A stretch of 64,000 nucleotides of DNA from Sialis fuliginosa (lineage: Eukaryota > Arthropoda > Insecta > Megaloptera > Sialidae): the NCBI GenBank assembly GCA_961205875.1, contig OY540821.1:12028001-12092000 (forward strand), written 5' to 3'. The notes under the pieces are model-generated. The model saw only the letters and a list, made by a program, of their open reading frames with translations. It had not been told where the DNA came from and searched no databases. A program made the position numbers and the translations under genes. Positions 24,590 to 36,378 of the stretch are shown here, in pieces (positions within the stretch are counted from its first letter, which is position 1; every line of letters begins with the position of its first letter).

Positions 24590-24965
24590 GTAATATGTGT
24601 CGTTGTTGAGATATCTTGAAAAATACATATTTTGGGATGTCACCCCTCTCCCTTGATGATTTTGAAATGGGACCGTTCTTTAGCCAGACCCAACAATACA
24701 ACCAAATTTTATTAATATCGGTTCAGTGGTTCATGAGTTATGCGTGTGACAAGGATTCAGGAGACAGACATACACACACAAACACACACAGACGGACAAA
24801 CAGACAGACAGACACAGAACGAAAAGTGCTTGTCTTAACCTGAAACGGAAAGATCAATTTAAAATTTTGAAATCGGAGAACAATATTTTTGTATCATTTT
24901 AAAACAATCACAAAATTTCACGTATCTTTGGATATAACAAGGAAGCAAAAATATACAGTCAAAGT
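24590..24965 (+). repeat. Family C repeat, longest copy
   Basis: Blocks in order: GAGATATCTTGAAAAATAC, TTTTGGGATGTCACCCC, CGGTTCAGTGGTTCATGAGT, TATGCGTGTGACAAGGATTC, a CA/GACA-rich simple run (24770-24815), and GGATATAACAAGGAAGCAAAA. The CGGTTCAGTGGTTCATGAGT phrase and GACAGACAG run are typical of insect SINE or LINE 3' regions. Non-coding. Confidence 0.55.
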
Positions 24966-27944
24966 TACCAGCTGTGTAATAGTAAGTTGAAGTATCACAA
25001 ATCTAAAATCTGAGTATCACAGAACTAATATCCCGTTTAAATTGTTTGTTAGCTATATTTGTTAATTCCTTATAAATAATATAAGAATAATATCTTACAA
25101 GTATATTTCATAAAAACTAGTGTACTTTACAAATTTTTAAATCACATGATTTGAAAAATATAAATTAAAATATATATAATAATAAATATAACTTTATGAA
25201 TAATTCAACATAAACAAAATTAAAACAGGTAAATTGAGAAGTTGTTTTTTAACTTCTTAATTATAAATATATTAATATTCATTTTAATTAACTGCCAGTT
25301 TACAAGAAGTTCTAACACTTAATAAACTATTTTGGCAAATGTTCAAATAATATTTACTAAATTGAGTTACGGTAACTTTTAAGTTAATTTCTTGTGATAT
25401 TATGAACCGAAAGTTTATGATTAACTTTCCCAGTAACTTGTATATATTCAAGATACGTATGTTATATGCATGTATGTACAAAATTTACATGTTCCAATTT
25501 AAATTTTCCTATATAACATAATTAGATATAATGAATAGGACTTCTTTATACACGATATACCTAAGTAATAGGGTGGAGCAAAAACAAATTTTTATTTTTT
25601 TTTAACTTAGGGTACCCTACATAACATTATTTTTAATACTAACCTCTAAAACTAAAACCAACAAGTTCAAAAACTAAAATGATTACGGCTTAACTGACAT
25701 TTTACCTGTATCTCGAGATACGTTTATTAAATTGAGACATTCTGCAATAATATTTCTTCATCTATTATATATTTAACCCGGTTATTAAATAAAAAAAACA
25801 ATCCAAACAAACTTTTTTGGAATTAAGTATACACGGAGAAAAATCTAACTGAATATATTTTTCATTTTATGTAATATTATTTAAAATTCAATTTGTTCAA
25901 ATACCGTTTATAGTTTGAAAAACTCTGGTTAAAATAATTCAAATATGATATTTTTCTCTATAATAACCTTGTTATCGAGGAAAAACATTAATAAAAACAA
26001 TGTTGACATTTAACAAATTTCAATCAACATTAATTAAGTAATAACAATAATTACTGTAATGAAATTTTATTAAGTAAAATATCATCACAATCGACCAAAA
26101 GAGTTAAAAACTTTATATACAGTATAAATTATACCTCCATCAAACAAAATACCTTTTGCGCCGCTATTTTATATTACAGATACAACAGAGCTTATTTCCC
26201 AGGAAAGATAATAAGCCATTCAGATGAATTTAATTCATCTAAACAGTTGAGAAAATCCTTCCGAAAATACGTATTACCTTCTTGAAGCGCTTAGCACTCG
26301 ACGAGTCCGACGGGTTCTACCTATCTCCCACTTCCACAGGCTCAAGTTCCCCTACGCTACCTACTTGTCCCGTTTGCGCGTCTTATACCCCTCCCCCCAT
26401 TCTACCCCCACTTCACTGTGACTTCAACGTGGCGACAGTAGCCTACTGTCTGAATATATGACGGTTGTAACTAGGGCTGGTATGGATTATATTTAAAATT
26501 TTAATGTTCCGCACCGAAATCGGAACAAATAATACTGTGTCTCTCTGTCTGTAATAGTATTCTAGCTACTGAACCGTTTGAAATAGAGTAAGGGCCAGCG
26601 ATCGCCAGATATACTTCATAGTATCAAGCTTGAAATTTTTCATGTGTGTGTACTAGGGTGATCCTTAGATGGAGTTGTGACGAATTTTGACTTCCCTCCC
26701 CCCAAATAATTTAAAAAAATGTGGAAAGTTTCAGCCCTCTATCTTAAAAATTATCCATTACCAGAGGAAGATGATTTTCCCATTTAAAATACACGTGTTT
26801 TTTCGATTTTCACAGCGTCTTAAACTCTTTCTAAAAATCTAGAATATTCATTAATGCATTCCCGGTACTCATGTTCCATATCTAGATGCACAAATTAAAC
26901 TTGTGATTCAACGTTGACATTGGGTCATTCCATCAAGAGAAAATATAAAAAAAATCTGGATAATTTTCGTCAGAAAAGAGTTTGGCAATGAAAATACTGA
27001 TGTTGAAATAAAAAATTTTGATTCTAAAAATATAATTCTAAAAAATCACAAATTATCCATATGTGATTTTGTTATTTTAACAATTAAGGCCATAAATTAT
27101 ACTCAATATGAATTTTGACTTTTTAAAATTATTTAAATAATACCTATCTGCTTTAATAAAAGAACACTTACCGCGCGAGTTCGACTCGCATTTGACAATT
27201 TTTTTTTGTAGTGTCAGCATAAGTACAGATTTGGCTTTAGTTCAACGCAACACTTGATTAAAGTCATATTTATGTGTTATGAAATTTGAGATACCAATTT
27301 TCTCATTATTAATTTACATATAAACGTATCAGCCCTGTCCTGTTTTCTCGTATCATTTCACTGAGATTAGTTTCAGATGCATCAGTTACGTACACATCTA
27401 CGCACACTCGTTTTAAACCATTACACTCTCGCAAGATTAATGAGATAGTGTGAAACTGCTTTATGGACCCAAATACGTATAAATAATTTATTTTGTTTTT
27501 CTCTTATCTATAGTATTTTGTTCAGGACTGCACACGAGCGAGGCGAGACGAGAGTCAGGTAAGTCTCGACTCAATCACATCTCGTGAAAATTGAATCAGA
27601 TTTGATTGATGAATTTTTTATAAAAAATATTTTTTTCATTTATTTGTATGTAGGTAGTAAACAAAGGAATTTTAAAATATGTATAACGAATCTAAAGTAT
27701 ACAGGATGATAATTTTGAAAAGCTGTAGCTCCCTCACGAAAAATTTCCGGACTTATGTTCCCGGGGAAAAATTTTGGATCTAAAGTGATTAAATCAGATC
27801 TTGATAAATCTGTATATTGAGACAAAATCGTATTTTTTCACTGGTTTTTGGTCTGTGAGTACCTATAAAGATCTACAACGATCTATGTATAAAGATCTCT
27901 GAAGATCGTTGTAGATCGTGATAGAGATTCATGAATCTTCAACG
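24966..27944. other. Gene-free, with a GC-richer island at 26280-26460
   Basis: The island (GCACTCGACGAGTCCGACGG and following, CCCCTCCCCCC, then GACAGTAGCCTACTGTC hairpin at 26426) stands out from the AT-rich surroundings but has no open frame. 27520-27575 reads GAGCGAGGCGAGACGAGAG followed by a consensus donor GTAAGTC, which could be an untranslated exon; unsupported otherwise. 27170-27210 shares GCATTTGACAA with 61725. Confidence 0.35.
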
Positions 27945-28400
27945 TTTCAATATTCCGGTTTTCACTAATGGATAGTGTTTTATAAGTAGAGACTGGAGAA
28001 ATAGTTTTACAACTATTGCGTGAAAATGCATTTTCATAAAACTGGTTTGATTGAACACAATTTGAAATCAACTATTTGTAACTACCTTTTCAACTATTTT
28101 TAAACTATTTGTGACACTTTTTACTGCTTTGTTTACACTAATTATTATTAAAACGTAAAAAAAACTATTTACCAACTATTTTCCGAAAAAAAAATTCAAC
28201 TAGTAACTATTTCATTGAAAATAACAACTATTTTTCCAATCTCTATTTATGAGGAAGGTTTAGGTGCATAATTTGTGGACATTTTGTATTTTTCAGAAGT
28301 CAGGAAAAAATCGTCGGAGACAATGTTTAATAGGTTTATTACAGATTAAATTTATATTCCCGGGAGATACCGGGTTCAATGTGCTAGTTTAATCTAATTT
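27945..28400 (-). mobile_element. RTE-type retrotransposon 3' fragment, interrupted
   Basis: On the minus strand it carries AATCTGTAATAAACCTATT, CACCTAAACCTTCCTCATAAA and CTATCCATTAGTGAAAACC, all shared with the plus-strand fragment at 30478. AAACCTTCCTC...TGAAAACC is typical of lepidopteran RTE 3' UTRs. A 259-bp MITE splits it at 27987-28245. No reverse-transcriptase sequence remains. Confidence 0.6.
27987..28245. mobile_element. hAT-like MITE inserted in RTE fragment
   Basis: Ends TAGAGACTGGAGAAATAGTT and (inverse) TAGAGATTGGAAAAATAGTT. Flanked by TTTATAAG (27979-27986) and TTTATGAG (28246-28253), an 8-bp duplication with one mismatch. The uninterrupted RTE copy at 30478 has continuous sequence across the equivalent point, confirming insertion. 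Confidence 0.7.
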
Positions 28401-30477
28401 ACAGTTTTATATAATTATTGTTTACAATCACTCAGAGAACGTTTTGTTGCATGTGAAAATCAATTTTGTCTATTCATAAGAAATAAAACTTTAAAAAAAT
28501 CGTTAAGCTCTAATGCACTGTCGATAGAACTTTGGGCTTAACACTTCTCATTTATGTGAAGCAACTTTTTGTTCAAAGACAGAGAAAGGCATATCTCGAT
28601 AAGGGTGTCATTTCAAACCTTTCCTCTTTCTACTCCTTTAATACTCCCACTTCTCTAGAATTGCGTCTATTAGACGTATCTTCTACATTCCGCGTCATTG
28701 TAATGATTGTCTTTTTAGCAAGTTAAATAAATGATATGGCGAAAACAAGTTTTTCATATACTTAGCTCTATCTCGGCTGTATATATTTTTTGGGTAAATA
28801 CACTTTCGGAAGTCGTCGTGACTAACATTATATTTTAATTAATCAAATACCATATTTAGTTGGAGTTGAACCTAGCGTATTAGTGTCCTGTACCGTATAA
28901 TTATTTAATTTATTCGATTATTTTATTTGATTTATCATTTATAACTTCATCTATATTAGAACACATATAACTCCAAATGTACCATACATTTTATAATAAT
29001 TTTGATTTATTTTAAAAAATACGTTAGTCTGGAAATTACTGATAATTTTTTTTGTAATTTTGACATCATTATACATATTATATTTCTAATTTTATCAGAT
29101 ATTTCTCAGTAGTAGTTTTTTTATGTATTTGTAAAAAAAATATTTTTTAAACGAATTTTAATAATCTTCCTTTAAAAATTGATAGTTAATGCGCTTTAAT
29201 TTGTCAAAGTTAATTATAAATAAAGATAAACTCTATGTTTAATAATACGTTGCATTAAACGGCATATTTCTCCAGGAAAACCCACAGCGAAAAACAAAAA
29301 AACTTTTTTTTTAATAATTGAAATCGTATACTCAACTTTATTCACCATACATAAAATTAACTTCAATAAAACAAAGTTTTTTTCTCCTTTTCGTATGAAT
29401 TAATTATCTTTACTTAAATTAAACAAGATTATTCTTCACCCCTCCCCCCTTCCATGAAAAATATTCATGAAATAAAATAATATAGACACTAGCAAATTGA
29501 AAAATATTTCATTGTAAGAGGTTAAATTTATCATTTTGACTAAAGCTTCTTACAGTTTTTTTCTCCGATATTTCAAACACATACAAAACATAAGTGAGTG
29601 AAGAAGGCGAAGGGGAGTTACTTTGTTGTTCTGTCAATAGACGAAGCTGGGAATCTGTCATACTTTGAGTAATGAACTAAAGTCTTGTTGATGGAATGGT
29701 TCCAATGAAAACTGACAAATTAGTTCATCTATTTACAGCTTTGTACATCGTAAAAAAATGCTGAAAAAGAAAATATCAGTTACGAGTATTTTTTTGCGCA
29801 CTTTTCAATTTAATTTTTACAAATATATTCCTTTTTGTAATCCATTATAAAAACAATTGCGCTGATTGGTCTAGCAGCAACTTCCTTATATCTTTATGTA
29901 TCCATTGATATTAATTATACACTTGTTATTGTCAAATAAACTGTTGTTTAGATTTTCTAGAGTTTTATTTTGTTTTGTTTTGACATAGGTACTCTTAAAA
30001 ACAATCGACAATAATAAAAATAAGTATATACATTTTTGTACTGTATCAGAAAAGTAATAGAAAATATATAAATATAAATATATATTTCTCGATTTCACTG
30101 AAGAAAAAAAGATACGGTAACATTTGAAATAAAAGCATTACAAAAGTATCTTGGCCAGAAAAATGTCTCGACGATCTTTCCCTTGATAGAGGAAGTACAA
30201 AAGATGTGAAGCTATTTCTCTGATTGTTCCCTATTATTGCTTTTATTGATCCCAAATTTAGATTGTTTTCAAAGAAAATACAAAAAATACAATGGTATTT
30301 AATGTTTATAAATATTATTATATTACAAAGCAATCATCCTAATAATAAGTTTATCCAATTGCATTCCTTCAAAATTATATTATTCATAGTAGAAATTATG
30401 AAAATTGAAATTTGAAGTATTTATATTTAATATTATGTTATCTGCGTATATTTAAGTTATATTAGTGAATTGGTCAT
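28401..30477. other. Gene-free AT-rich DNA
   Basis: Frames are short and unconvincing. 29762-29815 is duplicated at 31616-31668 (see findings). Confidence 0.45.
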
Positions 30478-30741
30478 GGTGTTACCTGGGGATATAAATT
30501 AAATCAGTAATAAACCTATTGAACATTTGTCGTTAACTATTGACGCAGCGCATGCGTAGTTATTTTCGACTTCATGAAATTTACAAAAAATATCTACAAA
30601 TTATATACTTAAACCTTCTTCGTAAAATACTCTATCCATTAGTGAAAACAAGAATAAAATCCGTTCAGTAGTTACTGAGAAAATCGTGCACAGACAGACA
30701 CTCAGACGTGGCGGGGGTCTTTGTTTTATATTAAGTATAGA
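30478..30741 (+). mobile_element. RTE-type retrotransposon 3' fragment
   Basis: Contains CAGTAATAAACCTATTGAAC, AAACCTTCTTCGTAAAATAC, AATCCGTTCAGTAGTTACTG, ACAGACAGACACTCAGACG and GGCGGGGGTCTTTGTTTTAT, the characteristic order of a lepidopteran RTE 3' UTR. 5'-truncated and non-coding. Confidence 0.7.
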
Positions 30742-31668
30742 TTTTCAGTGTACTTATTTTTATTTAATAGGTATTAGAAAATATTGTAGATAATGCTGAT
30801 TTTTTCGAATTCCGGATTTTTATGGAAATGTGTCTATCTGTCTAATTAACTCCTGAAGAAAACTGAAAACAGTGCGTTCCCCCTCTGGAATTTGAAGAAC
30901 TTTTTTTATCGCTCCCAGGTCAATTTTAACGCCCCCTTCTTCTTATTAGGAACCTTTTTTCCATTGTCCCTTCAATTTTAGCGCCCACAAAAATTACTGC
31001 AGTTTTTTTAAGGTTTCTTTTTTTCTCATGTCCTTAAACCTTATTTAATAACAAATTACAAATAGATACAATATAATGTGGTAAGTTCAAAATCAGGATA
31101 AAAAACCACCTAGAATATATCTTAAGAATAATTTCAAAGTAGCAGATTTTCCACAATTACCTTATTAAAACATAAAATATGTACAATAGAAAACAAGTAG
31201 ACGGATGTTATTTTTGTTTATCACAATTCTTTGTTGAAGAATTAAATGAAGAATTGGTCTGTAGAAAATATGATTTAGCGACACCGCAATACTCATGTGA
31301 AGGCAAGCGGAAATAAGTAACGACGGAAAAACGTCACAACTTTGTGGCGGAAATAAAAAAAGTTATTCCCCTTGCTGTATGTTTATCTACCACTTGAATT
31401 CTCTATCTTTAACTTAAGTTCACTACCAACAATAAAATGAATGAAACTCATATGTATTTTTTTTTCGAAATACTATATCATGATATAACGTTATACAGAG
31501 GCATATTATGATGTGTAAAATTTAAAAATCAATTTATCAAACATTACATTCTAATATGAAATAAATTTTATAATATAGTAAATTATAGTGCATATTATAT
31601 TGACAGAAAAAAATATTGAAAAAGAAAATATCAGTTACTAGTATTTTTTTGCGCACATTTCAATTTAA
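30742..31668. other. Gene-free, with hAT-like debris
   Basis: 30890-30990 contains GCTCCCAGGTCAATTTTAACGC-type phrases common inside hAT elements, but no ends are visible. The right 53 bases repeat 29762-29815. Confidence 0.35.
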
Positions 31669-31865
31669 TCTATTATAAATGCGAAAGTAACTCTGTCTCT
31701 CTGTTTATTGTTACCTTTTCACGGTTAAAACGCTGAACCGATTTTGATGAAAATTGGCAAAGAGACAGCTTACATTTCGATAAAGGGCAATGGCCCTTTG
31801 TACTCCAAAAAATTGATTAGATACAATACAAATTCCACGCGAACGAAGTCACTGGTAATCGCTAG
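31669..31865 (+). mobile_element. Helitron-like element, compact copy (197 bp)
   Basis: Starts TCTATTATAAATGCGAAAG and ends CGCGAACGAAGTC, ACTGGTAATCG and CTAG at 31862-31865. The preceding base is A and the following base is T, the expected Helitron A/T target. Interior GCTGAACCGATTTTGATG matches the 13864 copy. No coding capacity. Confidence 0.75.
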
Positions 31866-33042
31866 TATTATATAATTACTAAATATTATTCATATTTATT
31901 CCCTAAAAGTATTCTCTGAAAAATTATGATGCCCCAAATTTTGGTACTCCACACCTTATCCTTAAATATGAGGTCTCATTTTCTTCGTTTGAAATGAATG
32001 AAATTTAATTTAAAATTAATTTAAGAGCCCTATAGTAAATTTTGCTCGTACGCGACACAAAATGAAAAGCTTGTTTTTAAATAGTAAATTTAAAATATGT
32101 TGTTCTTAACCAAAATACTTCCACTTAGCTCAATTCGATGTTTTATCTATGTAGTTTACAAATATTTAAATGTTTTTTAATTTCATCACAATTTTATTAT
32201 TATGTCTTACAATCTGAAAATATTTTTCTTGGTTCCAGCCTCTATCACGAGATATGATTTTTTTAAATACCCCAATTAAAGATACATATAATTTTACACA
32301 ATAATAAAAAAACCACTTACTTTATATCCACTTTTTTCGGACTTTTCTCTATTGACCCTGTAACAAAATAAATAAAAAATTAGACTTACTTAATCTATAA
32401 AAGTAAATAAAAAGTAAAACAATAATTATCTTCTTGCCAGTTATTTTTGAAAAAGATTTATTTTGAAAACAATAAAATAATACTAATTTTAGTGAGACTG
32501 ATTAATTTATTATACTTATTAAAAAGAGATAATTATTTTATAGTAAATTCATTGTTAAATGAAATTACAATTCATATTGACAAATAAAACCTTAAATAAC
32601 TTTCAATTTTTTCAAAAATAATGGGTTAAATAATATTATCCATTTATCAATAATTTTGAAAGCGGACATAAATAAAATAACGATTTCTATTGACTTAAAA
32701 AAAAAATATTTCACTGCTAAAATTTAATTTTTTTTAATACAATTATAGAAACTCTTTCTTCTCAAATATACTCTGTCCGCCCCTGTATCAAACGACAATG
32801 CACAGCCTCCACATATGTATTGTATGAGTACAATACTACCAGCTCTATTTAATTTAGTATTTCACTTAAACTATAATTGCATTGTGTCAAAGCTAATACC
32901 GAGTTAAAATTGATTCATGATTGTTTTCTTTTATAATTACATTTCAATGATTTATAACTTGCAAAATATTTATTTTATTTAATTTTTGTGAACAATTCCG
33001 TCGCCATACTGGGACAGATTTTGACTTCAGCATAAGAGTATA
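31866..33042. other. Gene-free AT-rich DNA
   Basis: No exon or repeat family recognised. Confidence 0.45.
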
Positions 33043-33208
33043 CAGTAGAACCTCTTTAGTACGTTTTTCGCCATAGTACGACCTTATTTTTAGGTCCCGG
33101 CATTCTTCTATAAGATTCCAAGTTAAAATATTTCCTTTAGTACGTTTCTCTCGTTACTACGTGCTTTCCCCTCAGTCCCATCAAAAACGTACTAACGAGG
33201 TTCCACTG
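33043..33208. mobile_element. Pogo/Tigger-like MITE
   Basis: 166 bp with ends CAGTAGAACCTCTTTAGTACG-type and inverse CAGTGGAACCTCGTTAGTACG-type, flanked by TA on both sides (33041-33042, 33209-33210). CAGTxGAACCTCGxTA termini with TA duplication are typical of pogo/Tigger elements in the Tc1-mariner superfamily. The interior repeats AGTACGTTTCTC-like words. No transposase. Confidence 0.75.
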
Positions 33209-34403
33209 TAGTTAAATGTATGGAATTTGTTTTAGAAAAGTGCACCAAAAATATATATAATATATTTCCATATATTAAAATTTATTTAAAAAGATATAAA
33301 ATAATATGGAAGTCATGTATGGTTCTCCATACCGATATTTTTAATATTAAAAAGAAAGGAATCAAAAAACATCCTTAAATAAATATATTTAATAATAATT
33401 CTTTAAACTTAAATAGATCATCATTGTAACTTAACAACCCAATTTTCTTTTGAATTCAACAAGAAGTACATATCGATTTGCTTTGTGGTTTTTTTTATCT
33501 CTTTGTATATCTATATTATTTTAATTGGCTTTTCTTTATTTCATGTTGAAAACTTTTGTTACATTTCTTATTTCATGTTTTATTTAGCTGATTTATTTCT
33601 CTTTAAAAGAGACAGTTACTAATGTTTTATTTAAAATTGCTTTTATATTTTATTCAAGTCACTGACAGCTTTTTTTAACCCTCGGACGCTGGACGATCAA
33701 ACAGTTTTATTTTTACCAAATGTACATATTTAAAAAAAATTATCGCCTGTCGATTTGATTAAATTGATAAGGTTGTAAGTCCTTTTGAAGCCTGTGTTAT
33801 CATTTTTATTTTGGAGAGAAAGATCGAAGTTCATTTTTTGGTAGAAGCCGAACTTTGTAAAAAGTTAAAACTGTAGAGAAAATATTTATTTTTATCTGAA
33901 TTTCTATATAATTAAGTTTATGCATATAATCTTCATCCATTTTTACATCTCAGATAGATACAAGTAATATCACACTATATTGATATTTGAATAACAATAA
34001 CTTTCATACGAAAAAATAAAATAAAATTATATTGCTTATATTTTGCAGTTTCCAGGCAGAAGCTGTTTATTTTATATGTAGTATTTTTTCTGATCCGATC
34101 GACATATTTGACTTAAAATATATATTGGAATATGAAAAACGATGTCTGTGTGGATTGTTTTTGGGTAAGACATATAAATAATGTAGTCAATTGTTGTAAA
34201 TATATAGTTTTGTTTACGGGAAATACACACGAGATAAATAGAAAAAATAATGATGTTAAATATTTACATATTATGATCTTTAGGTTGTGATAAAATTGTT
34301 CTTTTATTCCAATATTGACTTGAACTACTTATAATAATAGGGCGAGTAAATAACTGATAAAATCCGTAAATTTGGTTATTTTTAAATATATTTTTATTAT
34401 TAC
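33209..34403. other. Gene-free on the plus strand; possible intron of a minus-strand gene
   Basis: If the exon at 34404-34494 is real, this AT-rich stretch is its first intron. No second exon could be identified. Confidence 0.3.
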
Positions 34404-34494
34404 TGCAATTCTGATATCGTGGAAGCCGGTCAGCTCCCACTGGCCATGTTAGATGTTTTTCTAAAAATCTAAGCATATCGAGTGTAACCGCCAT
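34404..34494 (-). CDS. Candidate first coding exon, unknown protein
   Basis: On the minus strand an ATG in the context TTAAAATGGCGG opens 30 codons beginning MAVTLDMLRFLEKHLTWPVG and ending RLPRYQNC, followed by one base and a GTAATA donor (phase 1). The codons are GC-richer and more balanced than the surrounding AT-rich DNA, and the 5' side has a GC-rich segment like a 5' untranslated region. An in-frame ATG five codons upstream (34507-34509) is possible. I do not recognise the protein; no signal peptide or transmembrane segment is evident. It could equally be a chance frame, since no partner exon was found. Confidence 0.35.
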
Positions 34495-34570
34495 TTTAAG
34501 TAATATCATTACGTCGTGACTCTCGGCGGAGGCCGGACGTTCGTTGTAGTTAGCTAAAATCTATTGGGAT
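34495..34570 (-). promoter_or_regulatory. Possible promoter/5' UTR for the minus-strand exon
   Basis: A short CpG-containing island (on plus: ACGTCGTGACTCTCGGCGGA, GGCCGGACGTTCG) directly upstream of the candidate ATG, in DNA otherwise poor in CG. No TATA box seen. Confidence 0.25.
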
Positions 34571-35030
34571 TTCTCGTAGAAGATAATTTAGTAAAATTAT
34601 GGTAAAAAAGTTATTGATTACATAAAATGAATGTATTATTTACCATTTATAAAGTGTTATCCAGTCTCATTATTGAAACTAGCTCGATAAAAGCTAATCT
34701 TCAGTGGGGGGTACAAATACCCCACGATACCAGTTACGCTTGTAAAATTTACAATACCAGTTAAGGGTTAAGTATTTTTGTGTTTATGGTCTTTTGGGTT
34801 GTTATTTCGACCAACGTTTCATTACACATTGCAGCAAAATGAAGATTTCATTGTATACAGAAGAGTATTTTTCAAAGCTCTGTAAATATGGTTAAAGAAT
34901 ATATATAATTACTGACATTGCACGGAAGTTGATATTTCACCCCGTCACATATAGAGGGTTGTAATTAGTGTCATTCGATCCCGCGGGTAAAATAATGCGG
35001 AGGTTGGGGATTTAGGGGGAAAAACAACGA

Positions 35031-35250
35031 AAAACGATTTTTTCCGACTTAATTTATTATTATCGTCACTGCTTATTCCTTGTTACCTAACGTAACAAAA
35101 TATATACAAAAACCTTTCCAGAGAACATATCTATGAATTAAAAAAAAAAAAACACACGTAAATCAGATAAGTGGTTTTCGAGTTATAAGCGCACAAACGG
35201 ACAGACAGATAGAGAGACGTTGAGCTTTATATATATAATATGTAGATTAC
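35031..35250 (+). repeat. SINE-like retroposon copy 4
   Basis: Contains TTATTATTATCGTCACTGCTT, TTACCTAACGTAACAAAATA, CAGAGAACATATCTATGAAT, AAATCAGATAAGTGG, TTATAAGCGCAC and ACGGACAGACAGATAGAGAG, then GTTGAGCTTTATATATATAA. Same orientation as the copies at 3222, 9973 and 18088. Confidence 0.65.
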
Positions 35251-35509
35251 CCAACATTCATTTTTATCCACAAAAAACTGTTAATTCAACTACTTACTAT
35301 CTGAGGCCATTTATTCATTCAATACTTTTGTCCAGTTAGAATTCAATTTGAAACCAATGTGCAATGTTACTTTCGTCAAACGACAAAATCGCAATGTTGG
35401 CCCTAGTGCTTTTACTGTTTAAAAAAAAAATGCCATCAAATTAAAAAAAAACCAACCACACACAAATATGATACAAACTGAAATACCCATCTGCGCGTAC
35501 ATATGTTCG

Positions 35510-35720
35510 TACGTACATATGTACATACGTGTATATAAAACACATCATCATCATGTATGATGTGTCTTTTAACCCGCGCTCACGTCGTCTCGGCGCCCGC
35601 CCGGTAAGTGCTTCACGTCTGCATCAACCCGCAGCGCGAGAAGAAGAAGAAGAAGAAGCAGTAGGTGGCGGTGTAGTCGACGGTTGATTTACGATAACGT
35701 CATAAATCAGCATCGCGGGG
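35510..35720. other. Hairpin plus GC-rich island with AAG repeat
   Basis: GTACATATG/CGTACGTACATATGTAC palindromic words, then ACACATCAT with inverse ATGATGTGT (35539-35564), then a GC-rich block (TCGTCTCGGCGCCCGCCCG with a GTAAGTG donor-like word at 35604) and (AAG)n at 35640-35660. Could be an untranslated first exon and promoter; no protein frame supports this. Confidence 0.35.
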
Positions 35721-35768
35721 CTCGCTCACACACACACATTAATATGTGAGTGTGTGTGTATGTGTAGG

Positions 35769-36378
35769 CATGGGCGCCGAACACAGGGGAGGTACCCCCC
35801 TTGTATCAGAATTTTTACTTTCAAAAGTTTTGATCTTAAATAAAATTGCATGAAAATTCAAAAATTCGGAATTAATAAATAAATTCTTGGAGAGTAAGTG
35901 AAACTCAAAATCATAGGACAAAATTAATCACAGTTAATAGTAACGGAGTGGAAATTTCAAGGAACCTAATGTATCTTATAAAGCAAGATTTGCCCTTCCC
36001 CCCCCCCCCAACAGAAGATTTTTTTAATCTTTACGCAATGAGAAGAAGCGAAATTATTCACAAAATTACATTGAAACTGGCACCAACGGTACAAAATTTA
36101 TATTTGTGTAATTACTTTTTTACGGGGAGGGAAATTAAATATTTTATACAAGTGAAAATTCAAAATCTTGAATTTTTTCTTAAAAACATATTTTTTTGTT
36201 TTGATTTGTTTATTAAGTTATCATTTTATAATTTGCTTTATCCGTCACAGCATTAAAAATATTTTTTAAACTTAATTTGCCTGTATGTATTAAAGTTTAG
36301 AATTTAGTTGGTTACCCATATATATATTTTTATTAAGACTCATATTTAATCTAAATTTTCTAAAAGCTGGCGCCTATG
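35769..36378. mobile_element. hAT-type non-autonomous element
   Basis: 610 bp with ends CATGGGCGCCG and inverse CATAGGCGCCAG, flanked by a perfect 8-bp duplication TGTGTAGG (35761-35768 and 36379-36386). The 102-codon frame inside it (35948-36256) resembles no transposase and includes a C10 run. Confidence 0.82.

Noticed and set aside
35948-36256. 102-codon frame as a host gene
   Set aside because: Lies wholly within a hAT element defined by an 8-bp duplication, crosses a poly-C run, and has no splice signals or family resemblance.
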